Of a DNA stretch of 64,000 nucleotides, positions 32,691 to 45,214 are shown piece after piece. The translations under genes were made by a program, and so were the position numbers. Source of the stretch: Gerris lacustris (lineage: Eukaryota > Arthropoda > Insecta > Hemiptera > Gerridae); the NCBI GenBank assembly GCA_951217055.1, contig OX578283.1:62625832-62689831 (forward strand), in the 5' to 3' direction. The notes beneath the pieces were generated by a model that worked only from the letters and a program-made list of their open reading frames with translations, was not told where the DNA came from and did no database searches. The first letter of the stretch is position 1, and every line of letters begins with the position of its first letter.

Positions 32691-33954
32691 TTAAATGTAC
32701 TGATCTGATTGTTGAAGAAATTTTGATGCCTTGTCAAAAGTAGCCAATAAATGGTCTCAAATAAATTATATTAACCTGCGCAAATAATTGATGTTGCATA
32801 AAATAAGTGAGACACCAGTGGGAATCAAAACGGATTACATTTCAACTATACTTAAATTCCCATGTGATCATACCTCCAAAAATGAGAAGCGATGAAGCAA
32901 TGAGCCACATTAATTGACAGACTATTTTCTATTTTATTCTTATCAATAAAATTATCTTTCGACTTCTAATTTAGAGGTCATTCATTCTTTAATTTAAATT
33001 GAAGTGTAGATGTTTCAAATATTTTAGCATGGATATATTTTAGCTCTGAGGTACAGAAGAATTTCCGTCATTCATAAAACGACATGAAAAATGTGACGCA
33101 ATTAAATATCGTGCCAGGAAGTTAGAATAAAATTTGGACACATATTGGTTTTCACATTTATTCATTGTAGTACTATATTTCACCGATAGAAGTCTCTATA
33201 TATACTTTTTAATGTTTATATAAAATGATATCAGAGCTCTTAACGGACAAAATATTTATCAAAATGGATACATGTTTCACCTCTTTTCTTTAAATCCACG
33301 ATTGAGTTTTCAAGTCTATAAAAACTTCTAAAAACATCAAAATTCGAAGCAAATTTAAATTGGATTTTTTACCATTAAAGAGTTACTACTGTGAATTCTT
33401 TGAATTGGATCAAGGAAAAAGCTTAAAAGATTTTCATTTTCCTGTTTGATTTTGATTAATTAGATCTTTTCAAATAACTCCAAATTAACTAAGCTAATCA
33501 AACTAAAAACTTTATTTCATTCAGGTTTATAGGTAAAAGTCAAAATGTATAAGAAATACTGATACAAAAACAAAATGAAACAATATTGAATCTAAACAGT
33601 TTAAATGTTTTAAAAGTCTAGTTAGATAGGAAATTTAAATTATTCAAATGAAATTCAAAGAAAAATTATTAAAAATCATTTTAAGAATGAAAAAATAAGA
33701 ACGTGGTTTTGGAGTTTATGCTTTTACAAAGTAATTACTAAAATTAGCGCCAACAAAATTTTATTTTCTGGAAATCCATGTTTTCTATAATATGTATTAT
33801 GAGTAATAATTAATGAAATTTGATAATGAGAAATGTCTTTATATGTGGTGGGCCATTTAAATTTTCGGCATCTGGCAACCATATATAACGTTCACATCTG
33901 TTTTTAGATCGGCTTATGATTTGGCCAACGTTCTAAGTGTTAGTATAAGCGCAT
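32691..33954. other. Unassigned spacer
   Basis: A/T-rich; no coding, tRNA-like or repeat structure recognised. Confidence 0.35.
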
Positions 33955-34239
33955 TTGTACCAACCGACGATGATTTTTGGCAAAAAAAATATCATGAGCG
34001 ATAAGGCTCATTTTTCTTCAAATGGAACCGTAAATAAAGAAAATGTTTGGTTCCACGCCAATGAAAACCCTCAATTAATTCATGAGACACATCTTCATGA
34101 CCAACGCGTGGCTGATTGCTTTGGGATTTGTGCGGAAAGAATCATTGAAACGTTCTTTTTCGAAGACGACACGGGTGCAGGTGCAGTCATTATGGTCAAT
34201 GTGCATTTTGCTAAACGATATATTATTGGTTGTGATTGA
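33955..34239 (+). pseudogene. Tc1/mariner-like transposase, first catalytic block only
   Basis: MSDKAHFSSNGTVNKENVWF aligns by eye with FSDEAHFQLCGTVNKQNF at 16281, giving the first catalytic Asp (with a Glu-to-Lys change beside it). HDQRVADCFGICAERIIE then FFFEDD follows in the expected place. The frame then drifts. Neither inverted ends nor the second and third acidic blocks are found, so this is a stranded fragment. Confidence 0.65.
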
Positions 34240-34465
34240 AATAGGAAGAATGGTGGCTGGAGGTATGTCTCGTTATGAATAAGCATTTATTCCTAAAAGT
34301 AATTTATAAAGCCAGCTTTCAACTACCTACTTTTAATTTTGTTATCACACGATTTCTCAGTCAATAACCAAAAATACATAATAGTTATAAAATTAGTTAC
34401 TCATTGTCATACATGATGAGACCTATAATTCAAGACAAAAAACATTACTATTCATTTAGATATCC

Positions 34466-35190
34466 ATGTAACTTTTACTCTGAGACATTTAACTTGTCCT
34501 CCAGTCATCCTCAACCAATGAGTGATCCCACAATCCTTTTCCGTAAGATATCTAGGACTACACCTTGATCGACGATTGACTTGTGCTCAACACACCAAAA
34601 CTAAACGTACGGACACTAACAGACGATATAAACTCCTTTTGCGACTCCTCGACCAAAGATCCCACCTATCCCTTTATAATAAAATCCTTATTTATAACTC
34701 AATCCTTAAACCCACTTGGACCAATGGAATTGAGCTCTGGGGTTGCAGCAAGCGCTCAAATTCCTATAGACTCCAATCCCTTCAATCAAAGATCCTTCGA
34801 AAAATCATCAATTCCCCACCTCAAAAATCATCAACCTTACAATTCACCTTAAAATTCCTTTTATACATGACCTTCTTTCTATCCGTTATAAACAATTCCA
34901 TGAAACCTTAAATCACCATCCTAATCCTTTAGTTCAATCCATGGCATCCCTTCATATCCCTGACCAACCACTCTGCCGGCTGAAGAGGCATTGGCCTCGT
35001 GACCTGCTACTATAGTTCACAACCTCAACCGATGTACTAAATTAATGTTATACACGACAGAAGTTCTACCACTGGGTAGCCTCTTCTCTCATGTTAATTA
35101 ATAAAATTGTTATCTGTATTACTAATAGCAAAACGAAATTGTAATATACATATATGTAAAATAAAAAAAATAAATTAAAATCATTTAGAA
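34466..35190 (+). pseudogene. Jockey LINE 3' fragment, frame-broken
   Basis: VTFTLRHLTCPPVILNQ is followed after a stop by SVRYLGLHLDRRLT, LLDQRSHLSLYNKI and LQSKILRKI, all matching the intact frame at 4566-6254. After a frameshift near 34820 the tail HDLLSIRYKQFHETL and RLKRHWPRDLLL is in another frame. The 3' region has ACCACTGGGTAGCC and an A-rich end at about 35160-35190. It is the last 190 or so codons of an old 5'-truncated insertion. Confidence 0.8.
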
Positions 35191-35583
35191 CAATTATCTC
35201 AAGTTATTCAACCAAAGACTAAAATATTTTTATCTGGGACAGAAGGAGAAAATAATGAAGCATGATAATAAAAAACAATTGTAAAGTTATATTGGTATGA
35301 TAAACTTGAACAGTCAACAACCTTTATTCATATCTAATACACCTACTTCTTGACTAGAGAGCGCTCAACACACGACGGAAGGTTGTTCAAACTCTCAGTT
35401 TGTTGTTTGATACCAAACTAAGTTCCGTTTGTTATGCTTCAACTTGCTGTTCCAAGCCGCAAACTAGATAAAGTTCAGTGATTCCAAATAACAGCGAAAT
35501 GCTTGACACTCAATAGGATGATTTGTGTCAAGTTTGGAACTCATATTATTCTATACATAGATAAATTCTCATTATCTATATTG

Positions 35584-35587
<4 letters not shown>

Positions 35588-35657
<70 letters not shown>
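35588..35657. repeat. (AT)n microsatellite
   Basis: About 70 bp of perfect AT dinucleotide repeat. Confidence 0.95.
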
Positions 35658-35663
<6 letters not shown>

Positions 35664-35954
35664 AAATAGATTAACTCGAATGTCTTAACCTAAAAATTGT
35701 GATAAATTATTAAAGGAAATAACTTTAAACCATTATCTAAACACACCTTCTTCATTCAAAATTATATTATAATAAATGAATGCTCCAAAACCCCCCACCG
35801 TTGATTACGAAAAATGACTAAAATATTTGGCTCTATCATGCAAACAATTCTTTTGTACTTTAGACGAATAATTTCCTATTCACGATTGCCAAATGGCGTC
35901 TAATTACCTAGCACTCCAGGAACCACAAAACTCCTTTTTACTCTGAGGTTTAAC

Positions 35955-36145
35955 CTAGTAAATAAAAGGCCAAAGTGTCTCTCAGTTCCTCTTTAATTTT
36001 AATAACAGAGAAAATTTGGGTCAATTCATCTTCATTTAGTAAAGAAAATTTTCGTTGGTCTTGAAAATAAGGACCATTAGTTCCTAATTTAGGGTTGTTG
36101 GCAATGCATTCAGGAGGTAATAATGAGAAATAAACCCACAAAAAT
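35955..36145 (-). CDS. Possible internal exon of an unrecognised host gene
   Basis: On the minus strand a TCTAG acceptor-like site precedes an open stretch reading FLWVYFSLLPPECIANNPKL, GTNGPYFQDQRKFSLLNEDE and LTQIFSVIKIKEELRDTLAF, and a G|GTTAAA donor-like site follows. Length 191 nt, no stop in the reading phase implied by the two sites. Residue content (charged helix-like C-terminal half) looks like ordinary soluble protein, unlike the transposon pieces around it, and I find no second copy in the window. No neighbouring exon was found, the splice sites are short and unremarkable, and I do not recognise the family, so it may be chance. Confidence 0.33.
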
Positions 36146-36711
36146 CTAGACTTAACTCAATTAAAAATACAAATTCTAAGCCCAACAATTACAAGATTAA
36201 AGTTATAATTAATAACAATAATTATGTAATTATACACTGAGATACTTAATCAAATATAATTGTTTTTTACTTCTTACTTTTCTATTATAAACGCAGTATA
36301 AATTGAAACATGATGGCCATCAAATTTTTTTATTGTTTTACCTTTTTTAGGTGCTTGAGTCCAAATAATGATCATATCCAAAATTTATGCAGCCAAAATT
36401 GATAAATCTATTATATAATTGAATTTGAGTTATTAGAAGCGAAATCGTGAAATAAATTTGATTTTAAAATTTTAGAGAACAGCAGCTAAATAACCATGAG
36501 TTCCCCACTCCCTTACAAAATAGAACGTAAATTTTCTGTAATAAAAATTCCTATGAAAATATACATGAGCAGTATTTGAAGTTTCCAAAGATAATAACGT
36601 CTAAAGATGATCCAAATGGGGACAATCACATTAAAAATATTTATATGAGAATCCAAACATTTTTTTTTTTTTACTTAATTGTAGAGATGTATAGTAGACT
36701 TCTTTAGAATT
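36146..36711. other. Unassigned spacer
   Basis: No gene or repeat copy recognised; a possible intron if the exon call at 35955 is right. Confidence 0.3.
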
Positions 36712-37680
36712 TCAAACTAAGGCGAAGGTATTTATTGGAATAAAAATCCTTTTTTTGAAGAACAATTATTTTTTATTTCATCAAAGCTTTCACCCAAGGA
36801 ACCTGAGCATCATTAGGGATAATCTACAAATACAAAAAGAGAAAAATAGATAATGCTAGACTAAAATTAGGAAACAACAAAAATAATTCGAACTGAAAAT
36901 GCAAAAGAGTGTGACATAGGTTCTTACCAGCGCCAGCGGTGAAAATAAATTTAAATAAAATTAAAAGAATATGTGGACATTAGAAGTAATTGGTTTAAAT
37001 ATAAATATGAAAATGAAAAATTAAAACAAAATAGCACATAATGCCTAAACTGTTAAGATGGCAGTGAACAAGTGAATGGAACCAAAACTGATGAGACAGG
37101 GAGGTAAAGCATATGAAGGGGATTATTTTTAAAAAGGCATCTTCAAAGAAAAAGTAAAGTAATAAAATAATAAATTTTGAGTCCTGTTCAATGTCTAAAC
37201 TTAAAAATCTAAGAAAAGGACTAAAGGCTTGACGTATGGTATAATGGTAATTATAATATAAAAGTTAATTTCTATGTTTGTTTATTTTGGAGATAATATT
37301 AGTGTATATGTTGCTAAGTATATTAGTGTCTTGTTTAGTATTGATATTGTAAATGATTTTATGTATAACATTTCAAGAGTAAGGCGTTTGTTGTAGTGTT
37401 TCTCTGTATGTAAGATGTTGAATTTATTTATAACCTTATATTTAAATGTTATATCACCTGTGGTAAGAACCTATGTCACACTCTTTTGCATTTTCAATTC
37501 AAATTATTTTTGTTGTTTCCCAATTTTAGTCTAGCATTATCTATTTTTCCCTTTTTGTGTTTGTAGATTATCACTGATGATGCTCAGGTTCCCTGGGAGA
37601 AAACTTTGATGAAATAAAAAAAATTGTTCTTCAAAAACAGGACTTTTATTCCAATAAATACCTTCGCCTTAGTTTGAATC
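36712..37680. mobile_element. Inverted repeat with hammerhead-like cores (possible Penelope-like terminal repeats)
   Basis: Arms 36712-36929 and 37461-37680 (about 218 bp) are inverted and nearly identical, with a loop of about 530 bp without a known coding frame. In the right arm CTGATGA (37574) is followed by a CTCAGG/CCTGGG hairpin and GAAA, and the next bases TGAT can pair with ATCA just upstream of CTGATGA. The arrangement fits inverted terminal repeats known from Penelope-like elements carrying hammerheads. The helix III part is poor, so activity is doubtful. Confidence 0.5.
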
Positions 37681-38772
37681 TTCTTTTTTACTTTCTCATA
37701 TACGTATTATAAGTAAAGAGAAAACATTGTGATGGCGCGAAAATTGGCATTTTGATGGATTAACACGTTTTAAGGTCTCCTGAGTCCAAAAAATGTCTAT
37801 CTGTCACCTGTGCAGACTCAATTTTGATGAAATTTGGAATAAAGGTTCAGAACAATTACACCCAGAGGTGAAATTGAGAAATAAATGTTAACGATTTTTT
37901 ACCTTTTAATATTGACCTTTAAGGATAGAGAGAAAGTATTTTGAAGTCGAAATATTTGATTAAATTTCGAATATATAAAATTTGAATAATTCTTGTAAAC
38001 TCTCTAAAAACAACACACTTATACGTTTCATATATGCATTTTTTTTTTTTTCCACAACATTATTCCAACCAATATTTTTTGTTGAATAAATTTGAACCTT
38101 GTTATCCGTATTCACTTTATAAGTGTTCTTCAACTAGGTTTTTTTTTCAAGCCTTTACAAAAAGCTGAGCAAGTTGGTTTAAAACCCAAACAGAGTTTCT
38201 GGCTATTTGGTATGAACCAAACTCCCCTTGAGAGAGAAAAAATGTAGAGCTCAGGTTTCTCAACTACCCTCCTCCGAGTTATACAATAACACTAACACTT
38301 ATACTCTTAAAACAATACCTGAGTGTTTTCATAAGCCTATAAAAAGGAAAGGCGAGCTACTATGATATGTAGGCTTACATTATTGCAAGCGAATACCACA
38401 CACCTTTTTCAGGCTGTGTTAAAGCTTTGTAAATTTCTTTTTAAGGGTTCATTGAAAAGGATGATAAAACACGAAAGAAAAGTCTTACTTCATTAGTGCT
38501 AAAATGTTCTATATTTTTTCTTTTATTTAAAAATAATAATTGGCATTTAAAAAAAAAATTGTAAATTATTTCATAAATTATATTTGTTTTCTTTATTTTC
38601 TGAACGCAGAAAATATATTTAGATGATGGGTTCATCAGTAACTATACAAATGTGTCTAAATATTCGGTCGGGGTAATTCATACATAACATAAATGAAAAT
38701 TGGACTAAACTATATGCTGCTAAACTTTAATTTCAGAGGAAATCGAAAAATACTGAACGCAGAAATAATTTT
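37681..38772. other. Unassigned spacer
   Basis: No gene. GTGATGGCGCGAA (about 37730) recurs in reverse as TTCGCGCCATCAC at about 55678, so a dispersed repeat end is present. Confidence 0.35.
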
Positions 38773-39329
38773 TATCTACGATTGATACGAAATATAAACA
38801 TTACATCTCTGTTTAGATGCGTAGAAAGTGGTTATTTACGTACTTGTATTCATTGCGCATGCGCGTCTCATAGTTCTGAACAATTCCTCTTCTTTACCAC
38901 GCTAGCTCGGTAAAGAAGAGGAATTCTTCAGCTTTACGCACAATTAGCGAGTTTGTTTACATTTAACGAAACTAATTTGCTATTCTTTTATTAAAGTAAC
39001 TGTTTATATCGAGTTTTTAGTGAAAAACAATGAATGAATCAAGTGGCTTTGACGAAAATGCCATCTTTATCAAGAGAAGAGATTCTTTATCAAGAGAAGA
39101 GATTCTTTATTAAGAGAAGAGATACGAACTTACATACAGCAAGTTTATTTTTTTCTGTATTTATTATTTAAATCTAACAATCGTAGATAAAGTACGGTAA
39201 ACTCGTGCGAAAACGGCATTTTGCATTGCTCGTGTGGTTTTACTACCCTCGCTGTCACTCGGGTGCAAACTCCACACTCGCATGCAAAATACTATACTTT
39301 CCGCACTCGACGCGTAATGTACTATAATA
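38773..39329 (+). mobile_element. Crypton-like element, copy 3
   Basis: Not attached to the 87-bp satellite. Same opening TATCTACGATTGATACGAAA, a partly decayed palindrome (38875-38930), the relic start (MNESSGFDENA), and the terminal hairpin module ending CGCGTAATGTACTATAATA. CAAGAGAAGAGATTCTTTAT is tandemly repeated at about 39069-39120, breaking the relic frame. Confidence 0.65.
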
Positions 39330-39653
39330 AGCTTTTATTTAACTTGCAATGATTGTATGTATGTATGTATGAATGTTCGGGTCAATTTTGTATACACGTT
39401 TAGTTTGGATGAAAAATGCATGTTAGCTAAGTAACGTCATTCTAAATCCAAGATGGCGAACTAGTTACTTTTAAGCACACCTATGATATGGGTATGAAAT
39501 TTAGCTCTCAATTTAGCAAAAGTTAAAGAGCGCAGACGGTTCAAACTAATCTGGGGCTATCTCCTGGCTAATTTCGGCAAAACATCAAAATCAGAAAATA
39601 ACTTTTGAAGATATAGGTGTAAATTCAGGTTGGAACTTAAGATGAATATCTAA

Positions 39654-40496
39654 GGCCCTATTCACACGGTGAAACGCAAATCGCGTTTCGAGCTGTCTCG
39701 CGACCAGGAGACTGGGAGACTGCGCGACTCAAGTCTCCCTTCATCTTCACACTACCACGACTCGAGTTGCACAATCAAAGTACGTTTAGGAAGTAAAGCA
39801 CCGACAATAGGCTGTGCAAACACCCAGTATTTTTCATATTTGTGTATCTACGTCCCTAAACAATGTCTATATCTAGTGATTCTAGTACCGATGAGGACAT
39901 CATTATCCAGTTTTATTTTTACCACTGGTAATAATAATAAATATTTTATAATAAAACGTAATATAATATACTATAATAATATTTATATAATATAATATAT
40001 AATATAATATTTAATATATTACATAATATAATATATATTATAATAATATAATATATAATATATTACATAATATAATATATATTTTATTATAAAAATTATA
40101 CATTAATTAATAATTAAAAATAATGTTATTATAAATATTTAATAATACAATATAATATATTATATTATATAATAAAATATAATATAATATATTATATAAT
40201 ATATTATATAATATAATGTAATATATATTTTATTATACTTATAATATGGTAATTAATAATTATAAATCATCTTCACGCAGGTAGTTAAAAAGGAATGTTT
40301 TGTAGGAAACTGAGAGACTGGGAGACTAGGAGACCAGCATGCAGAGTCGCATGGTTTCATAGTTGCACAGTCTCCCAGTCGCCTGTACTGGAGTATCCCC
40401 GTCTGAATACCGCCACCTAATTACACGTGCTGAGTCTCTTGGTCGCAGAGTCTCCTAGTTTCGAGGAGATTTGAGTTTCACCGTGTGAATAGGGCC
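39654..40496. mobile_element. PIF/Harbinger-like MITE with AT-rich core
   Basis: 22-bp inverted ends start GGCCCTATTCACACGGTGAA and both flanks are TAA (39651-39653, 40497-40499), the TWA target class. Subterminal zones repeat GAGACTGGGAGACT and TCTCCCAGTC. The centre (39942-40226) is almost pure A/T made of AATATA-type steps. No transposase frame. Confidence 0.75.
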
Positions 40497-40786
40497 TAAG
40501 AGACTTGAATGAGAGTGAATAAGATAATATTGTAATCTGTAAACAGACGAAATTAATGCATATCAAGAAAATCCCAGAATCTTACATATTATTAAGTCTA
40601 AATTCAATACTTCTTTTTTAATGAATGGTGAGAATGAGAATGTTGTATATTAAGATTGGTGATGGCAAGAAAAGTCAAAATAAAAAGTAAAACATTAGTT
40701 TAATTAAATAATAATAAAAAGAAAAAAAATATAGTAGTTGAACTTCATAGTCTAAATTTAAAAATGAGTTAACCACATTAACTTAA

Positions 40787-41211
40787 GGGTCTTGTAAATT
40801 GTGTAACGAGCAACATATTAAAGCAATAATGATCTGGCTACCATTTCTCAACATCCAGAAATATTTTCGTATGGCCCGGAAATACATCTGTACATCCCAG
40901 CAACATTTTCGGAATTGCGTTGCCGGCAATATTGCCGGGCAACATGTAAACGGATATTCCCTTGCAATATTTCGCCAACGTTTCATGTTTTGATATCTTT
41001 AATGTGCACTAGTATCTGTGTTGTTGGCTCAAAAAAATAAATGTTAGGTCTTTTGTTTTGTGTTCAGTGTTTAGTGTTGTTCACAACGTGGAGAGCAGGA
41101 AACAAACATGGCCTATTCAAAATATTGCAGGTCCAAACAAAAATATTTCCGGCAATATTTGTACGTGTTGAGCCAAACATTGCCGTGAAATTTTGCACAT
41201 TTACAAGACCC
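40787..41211. mobile_element. MITE with TTAA target duplication (425 bp)
   Basis: 13-bp perfect inverted ends GGGTCTTGTAAAT flanked by TTAA on both sides (40783-40786, 41212-41215). TTAA duplication is used by piggyBac and Kolobok groups; the GGG start does not decide between them. Internal TTGCCGGCAATATTGCCGG is a small palindrome. Confidence 0.75.
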
Positions 41212-41242
41212 TTAAGACTTCTAACAAAGTATGTAAATTAAT

Positions 41243-41535
41243 ATATAGAATAATAAAAATGGAAAGCCTCTCCACTAATTAAATGTTTATTTAACAGAAC
41301 TAGCTTTCGGCCTCTCGGCCATCATCAGTGCCGGTAAAAGGTAAGGAAAAAACCCGACGTTGAGTCACAAGAGAGACAAAAAACGGACTCCGGCAATATT
41401 CCGTTTTTGTCTCTCTTGTGACTCAACGTCTGGTTTTTTCCTTACCTTTTACCGGCACTGATGGAGGCCGAAAGCTAGTTCTGTTAAATAAACATTTAAT
41501 TAGTGGAGAGGCTTTCCATTTTTATTATTCTATAT
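41243..41535. repeat. Near-perfect palindrome with hammerhead-like core
   Basis: Arms 41243-41386 and 41401-41535 surround only 14 nt. They differ mainly by a 9-nt deletion in the right arm that removes part of the core. On the minus strand of the left arm the order is CTGATGA, GGCC GAGA GGCC hairpin, GAAA, GCTAGTTC. Short helix III (AGC/GTT) and a weak helix I (GGCA/TGTT) are possible. Likely inverted Penelope-like terminal repeats. Confidence 0.55.
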
Positions 41536-41871
41536 TGATATCAACTCCACTTGCGCTCTTAATCTTTAAATTAATATACTTTTATTTCCATTATCCTAAT
41601 GAAGAAACAGATACCATTACTATTATTTAAGAATTGAAAAGTTACAATATTACAAGGCGTCAACACTAACAAATTTTAGTTAAAGATTATATATATACTT
41701 TTAATCCTTTCTCGGATGTTTTTGAAAAAAAAAAGATTAGACCTGGATCTCAGCTATCAAGGAAGATTTAAACTACATACTTAAAAATGTACAAAAATCC
41801 TTGTTTTTTTACGCCCCTCCTATTTTTACCTTGCTACAAAGGTGGAAAAAACCCCAAGAGAGAAAATAAGT

Positions 41872-41911
<40 letters not shown>

Positions 41912-42669
41912 ATAATTTGTGAGTAGAAAAAAAAGGAACTAATGACGGATGTTTGTACTATTTATCTGGGCTGAAAAAAAAACAAAGAAAATTAGATCTG
42001 GGGAGAGAAAACGAGGAGGGGAGAAAAGTTAAAGTTTTCTCTATACTTGCAAAGGTTTAGCCCATTGGTTTGGTATCTGGGAAAAGCTAGTGTGCTAAGT
42101 GAATTTCTCCCAGTTAGGTAGTATATATATATATATAGTACGAGTCTGCCTTCTTCCAGCCCATCCTACCAAACACTGAAATTGATCTATTGGAACCAAT
42201 TTCGTTCTCTGTGGACCAGTATTATAGCTTTACTCTATAAGATCCTGTACTACCGAGTTAAACCACCCAATCCCCAAACACTAAGGGTCGGAACCACTGA
42301 AACACTATATTATATAAATTAGCAGGAAAAGGCTTTATTGCTTTATCTGTCGTCTTTTAATTTATTGTGTTTTTACTCTATTATCGCTTTGTAATATAAA
42401 CATATATTATGTTTTATTGTCATCTTTTGTAGTTATATCAAAAAGCTTTTTACTTATAATTTAAAGGATATAAATTAATCATTTTTAATTTAATTTACTA
42501 CTTCTTTGGATCTAGAAAATATTCATGGTCGAACCATTTTCTATCTGCAACTAGCCATACTACTAGTATGTATTTTAATACCACCAGTATACATTATAAA
42601 GAAATTTGTAACTTGCTAGTTACTTGATAATTGATTTATGAACTTATATCAATTATTAAATTAAAACAG
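41536..42669. other. Unassigned spacer with (AT)n at 41875-41911
   Basis: No gene recognised. Short (AT)n also near 42121-42137. Confidence 0.4.
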
Positions 42670-43085
42670 TATAATACAGTCTGCCATTTAGTGTGTCACA
42701 TAGTTTCCTCGCGTCCTATTTCGTATACTTTATTGATTTTATGCCATTAAAACCTGCTATAGATAAATTTATTTAATTTTCTCCTTTTTGCTTCAGAGCT
42801 GATCGAAAGTAACGGAAGCTATGTGATCGTTCTGAAAAACGACAATTTTTTATGTTTTCGATTTCGAAAATTCAAAGAATGAAATCTGTTTCAGACATCA
42901 GGGAACATTTTTGGTTTCATATCTGTCTGTCAGTCTCTCGCTTAATTTTTTTGAACCAACATATCTTAGAAACTACACGTTCGAATTTTATGAAGTTGGT
43001 TATAATTAGCTCATTGTTGGTCCCATATAAGTTTCAACCTTCTGCGCCCATTTGTTTCTCTTAAACATACGCATAAACTTACATT
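42670..43085 (+). repeat. Foldback-type repeat R copy
   Basis: Begins GTCTGCCATTTAGTGTG and TTTCCTCGCGTCC, and passes through AGCTGATCGAAAGTAACGG, CATCAGGGAACATTTTTGG and TCCCATATAAGTTTCAACC. Confidence 0.65.
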
Positions 43086-43219
43086 TATTTTAAATTAAAT
43101 TATTATTATCAATAACTACGGGAGACATAGAAAGAAATATAGAGCCCCGCACCGGGATTCGAACCACGGGTCCTCCTATTAATCCGTTACAGGTGCTCTT
43201 ACCAACTGAGCTATACGGG
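43086..43219 (-). repeat. SINE-B copy 1 (tRNA-like head with all arms)
   Basis: Minus strand: CCCGTATAGCTCAGTTGGT (acceptor and A box), a degenerate anticodon arm, then GTGGTTCGAATCCCGG (B box) and a 3' acceptor that pairs with the 5' strand if G-T pairs are allowed. T-stem mismatches and the attached body (ATGTCTCCCGTAGTTATTGA) make this a SINE, not a working tRNA gene. Confidence 0.7.
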
Positions 43220-43444
43220 AGAATGATTTTTCTCTGTCGTTACCGATACATATTCCCCGAATCCAAGCTTTTCAACCTTATTCTATAAATCTAGTGAGCC
43301 AAATATTCACGGCAATAGAACTAGACCGAGAATTAACGCTTATAATTATAAAGTACTCAATTAGTACCTGTACCTAGTACAATATATTGAAAATTCAAAG
43401 TTTTAAGTTTTTGCGGTAGTATTCATACTACGGAAAGATTAAAT

Positions 43445-43545
43445 TTTACTTTAAATCTAATTATAAATATCAATAACTACGGGAGACATACAGAGAAAAG
43501 TGGACCCCCGCACCGGGACTCGAACCACGGGTCCTCCAATTAATC
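43445..43545 (-). repeat. SINE-B copy 2, 5'-truncated
   Basis: Contains only the B-box half (GTGGTTCGAGTCCCGG) and the same body as copy 1, followed by an A/T-rich tail and TTTCCGTAGTATGAATACT. Confidence 0.65.
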
Positions 43546-44098
43546 CAATACATTTATTTACACTAATATCTTCAATAGTACTCATCTGAGTTTTATTAAA
43601 TTAGGATGGTTTGTCGAAAGCAGCCCCCATTATTCTTAATATTATTTATATATATAATGTGTTTATTCAAATGAAGAGATATTTTCTATTCGAATAATAA
43701 GTTAACAAAACTTATTCTGTTAGTTTAGATAAATACAAAAATCTTATTGAGTGGAAATGATTCAAATGTATAGAAAACCAAGAAACTTCAACTAACATAT
43801 ACAAAGTAAAAAACTCATTCTTCATATTCTTATAAAGTTTCGTACGAATAAATAAAACTAAAAATTCTATATTACATTTTAACCAATAGATATTTTCTTG
43901 AGGGGGGGAAATGGCAAAGGTCACAAATGTATTCAAGATAGATTCGTATACAAATAAAAAGAAATTAAATATTTATATTTTGTATGCATTTATTTAGTGG
44001 TAAAATGTAATTGCCAAAAATTATCATTGAGTGTCTTTTTATGGTCAGTAGTCTCTGACTAAAGAAATATAATCTCTTAAGGGGCATATATAATAATA
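43546..44098. other. Unassigned spacer
   Basis: CTTCAATAGTACTCATCTGA and AGGATGGTTTGTCGAAAGCA (43570-43622) are a short piece of repeat R. The rest is unassigned. Confidence 0.4.
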
Positions 44099-45105
44099 CT
44101 AGCTGGATACCCGTGCTTCGCTACGGAGTGTTATATTAATTTGATAAGTTTATAAACTACCATCAAGAAACATTTTAATTATTTTACTATGCGAGAATAT
44201 CTAGATTCTCTCCCTCCCACTTATATCTATACCCCCTTCTCTTTGATAAGATAATTTGCAAATATCCTAAATTTATCCCCCTCCTAAATGAAAATATTAC
44301 AAAACTGTACATAACAACAATTACTGTACTCTTAAAGAGCTTTTCAACAAAATTGCTTCATGAAGGGTATTCATTACTTTGACCCCGAATCATCAAATCA
44401 TCAAATTGGGATAAAACTGTAAATTTGTATAAAAGATAATAATATATTCTCATACGGATACTCTTCTTTTTTTATAAGATATAGCTATATTTTTCCATTT
44501 TACCCCCCTTCTAAGTGAAAATATGATAAAACTGTACATAACAATAATTACTATACTCTTAAAGAGCTTTTCAACGATATGCATCCTAAAGGGTATAAAT
44601 TACTTTGACCCCGTATTCATTACTTGTACCCCGTACCCCTGTGTACCAATATTTAAATTTTAAAAATTCATGTACACAGTGATTTTCCCCTTGCTTTGAA
44701 GGTTAAGCATGCAAATTTTCATCGAGATCGGATTAAAACTGTAGATTTGTATAAAGAACATACACATATTTATATATATATATATATATATATGACCGCC
44801 ATCTTGAATCAAAACACCCGATTGGTAAACCATTTATCAAAAGTTTCTACTTTCATTAAAGGAAGCTAACTTCTAAATTTCAAGGTTCTAGTGCAATTGG
44901 TTCCGGAGATATCGTCTTATTTTTTATATAAATAGCCGCCATCTTGAATCAAGATGGCGGATTTTAAAAACATTTCTTAGCGAGCACCTAGGAGGTAAAA
45001 GGAACACACCTACAAAACTGCATGGTCATAGGTCCAGTGGTTTCAGAGATATCGTGATGTGTCAGTGAGTGAGTGGTATTTGGATTTTATATACGAGAAT
45101 ATAGA
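44099..45105 (-). mobile_element. Non-autonomous Helitron-like element, copy 2 (1007 bp)
   Basis: Minus strand: 5' TCTATATTCTCG after an A; 3' hairpin CCGTaGC gaa GCACGG, then CCAGCTAG followed by T. It shares CACATCACGATATCTCTGAA and CACCTACAAAACT/CTTAGCGAGCACCTAG blocks with copy 1 but is about 240 bp longer, with a partial internal duplication around CTTAAAGAGCTTTTCAAC (44331 and 44561). Confidence 0.7.
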
Positions 45106-45214
45106 TATTCATTCTGTCTGTCTAAAGTTATGGAGGATATACTTCCAAATGGTTTAACGTGTGTTTCTATCTTGGTAAGGGAGACAAAATGCTTTACCTT
45201 GAAGCGGAAAATTA

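Noticed and set aside
38330..38360. TATA-box promoter (CCTATAAAAAGG)
   Set aside because: No coding frame or transcript signal downstream; such motifs are common by chance in A/T-rich DNA.
43143..43219. Functional tRNA gene on the minus strand
   Set aside because: T-stem has mismatches, the anticodon arm is degenerate, and a SINE body with further copies is attached.
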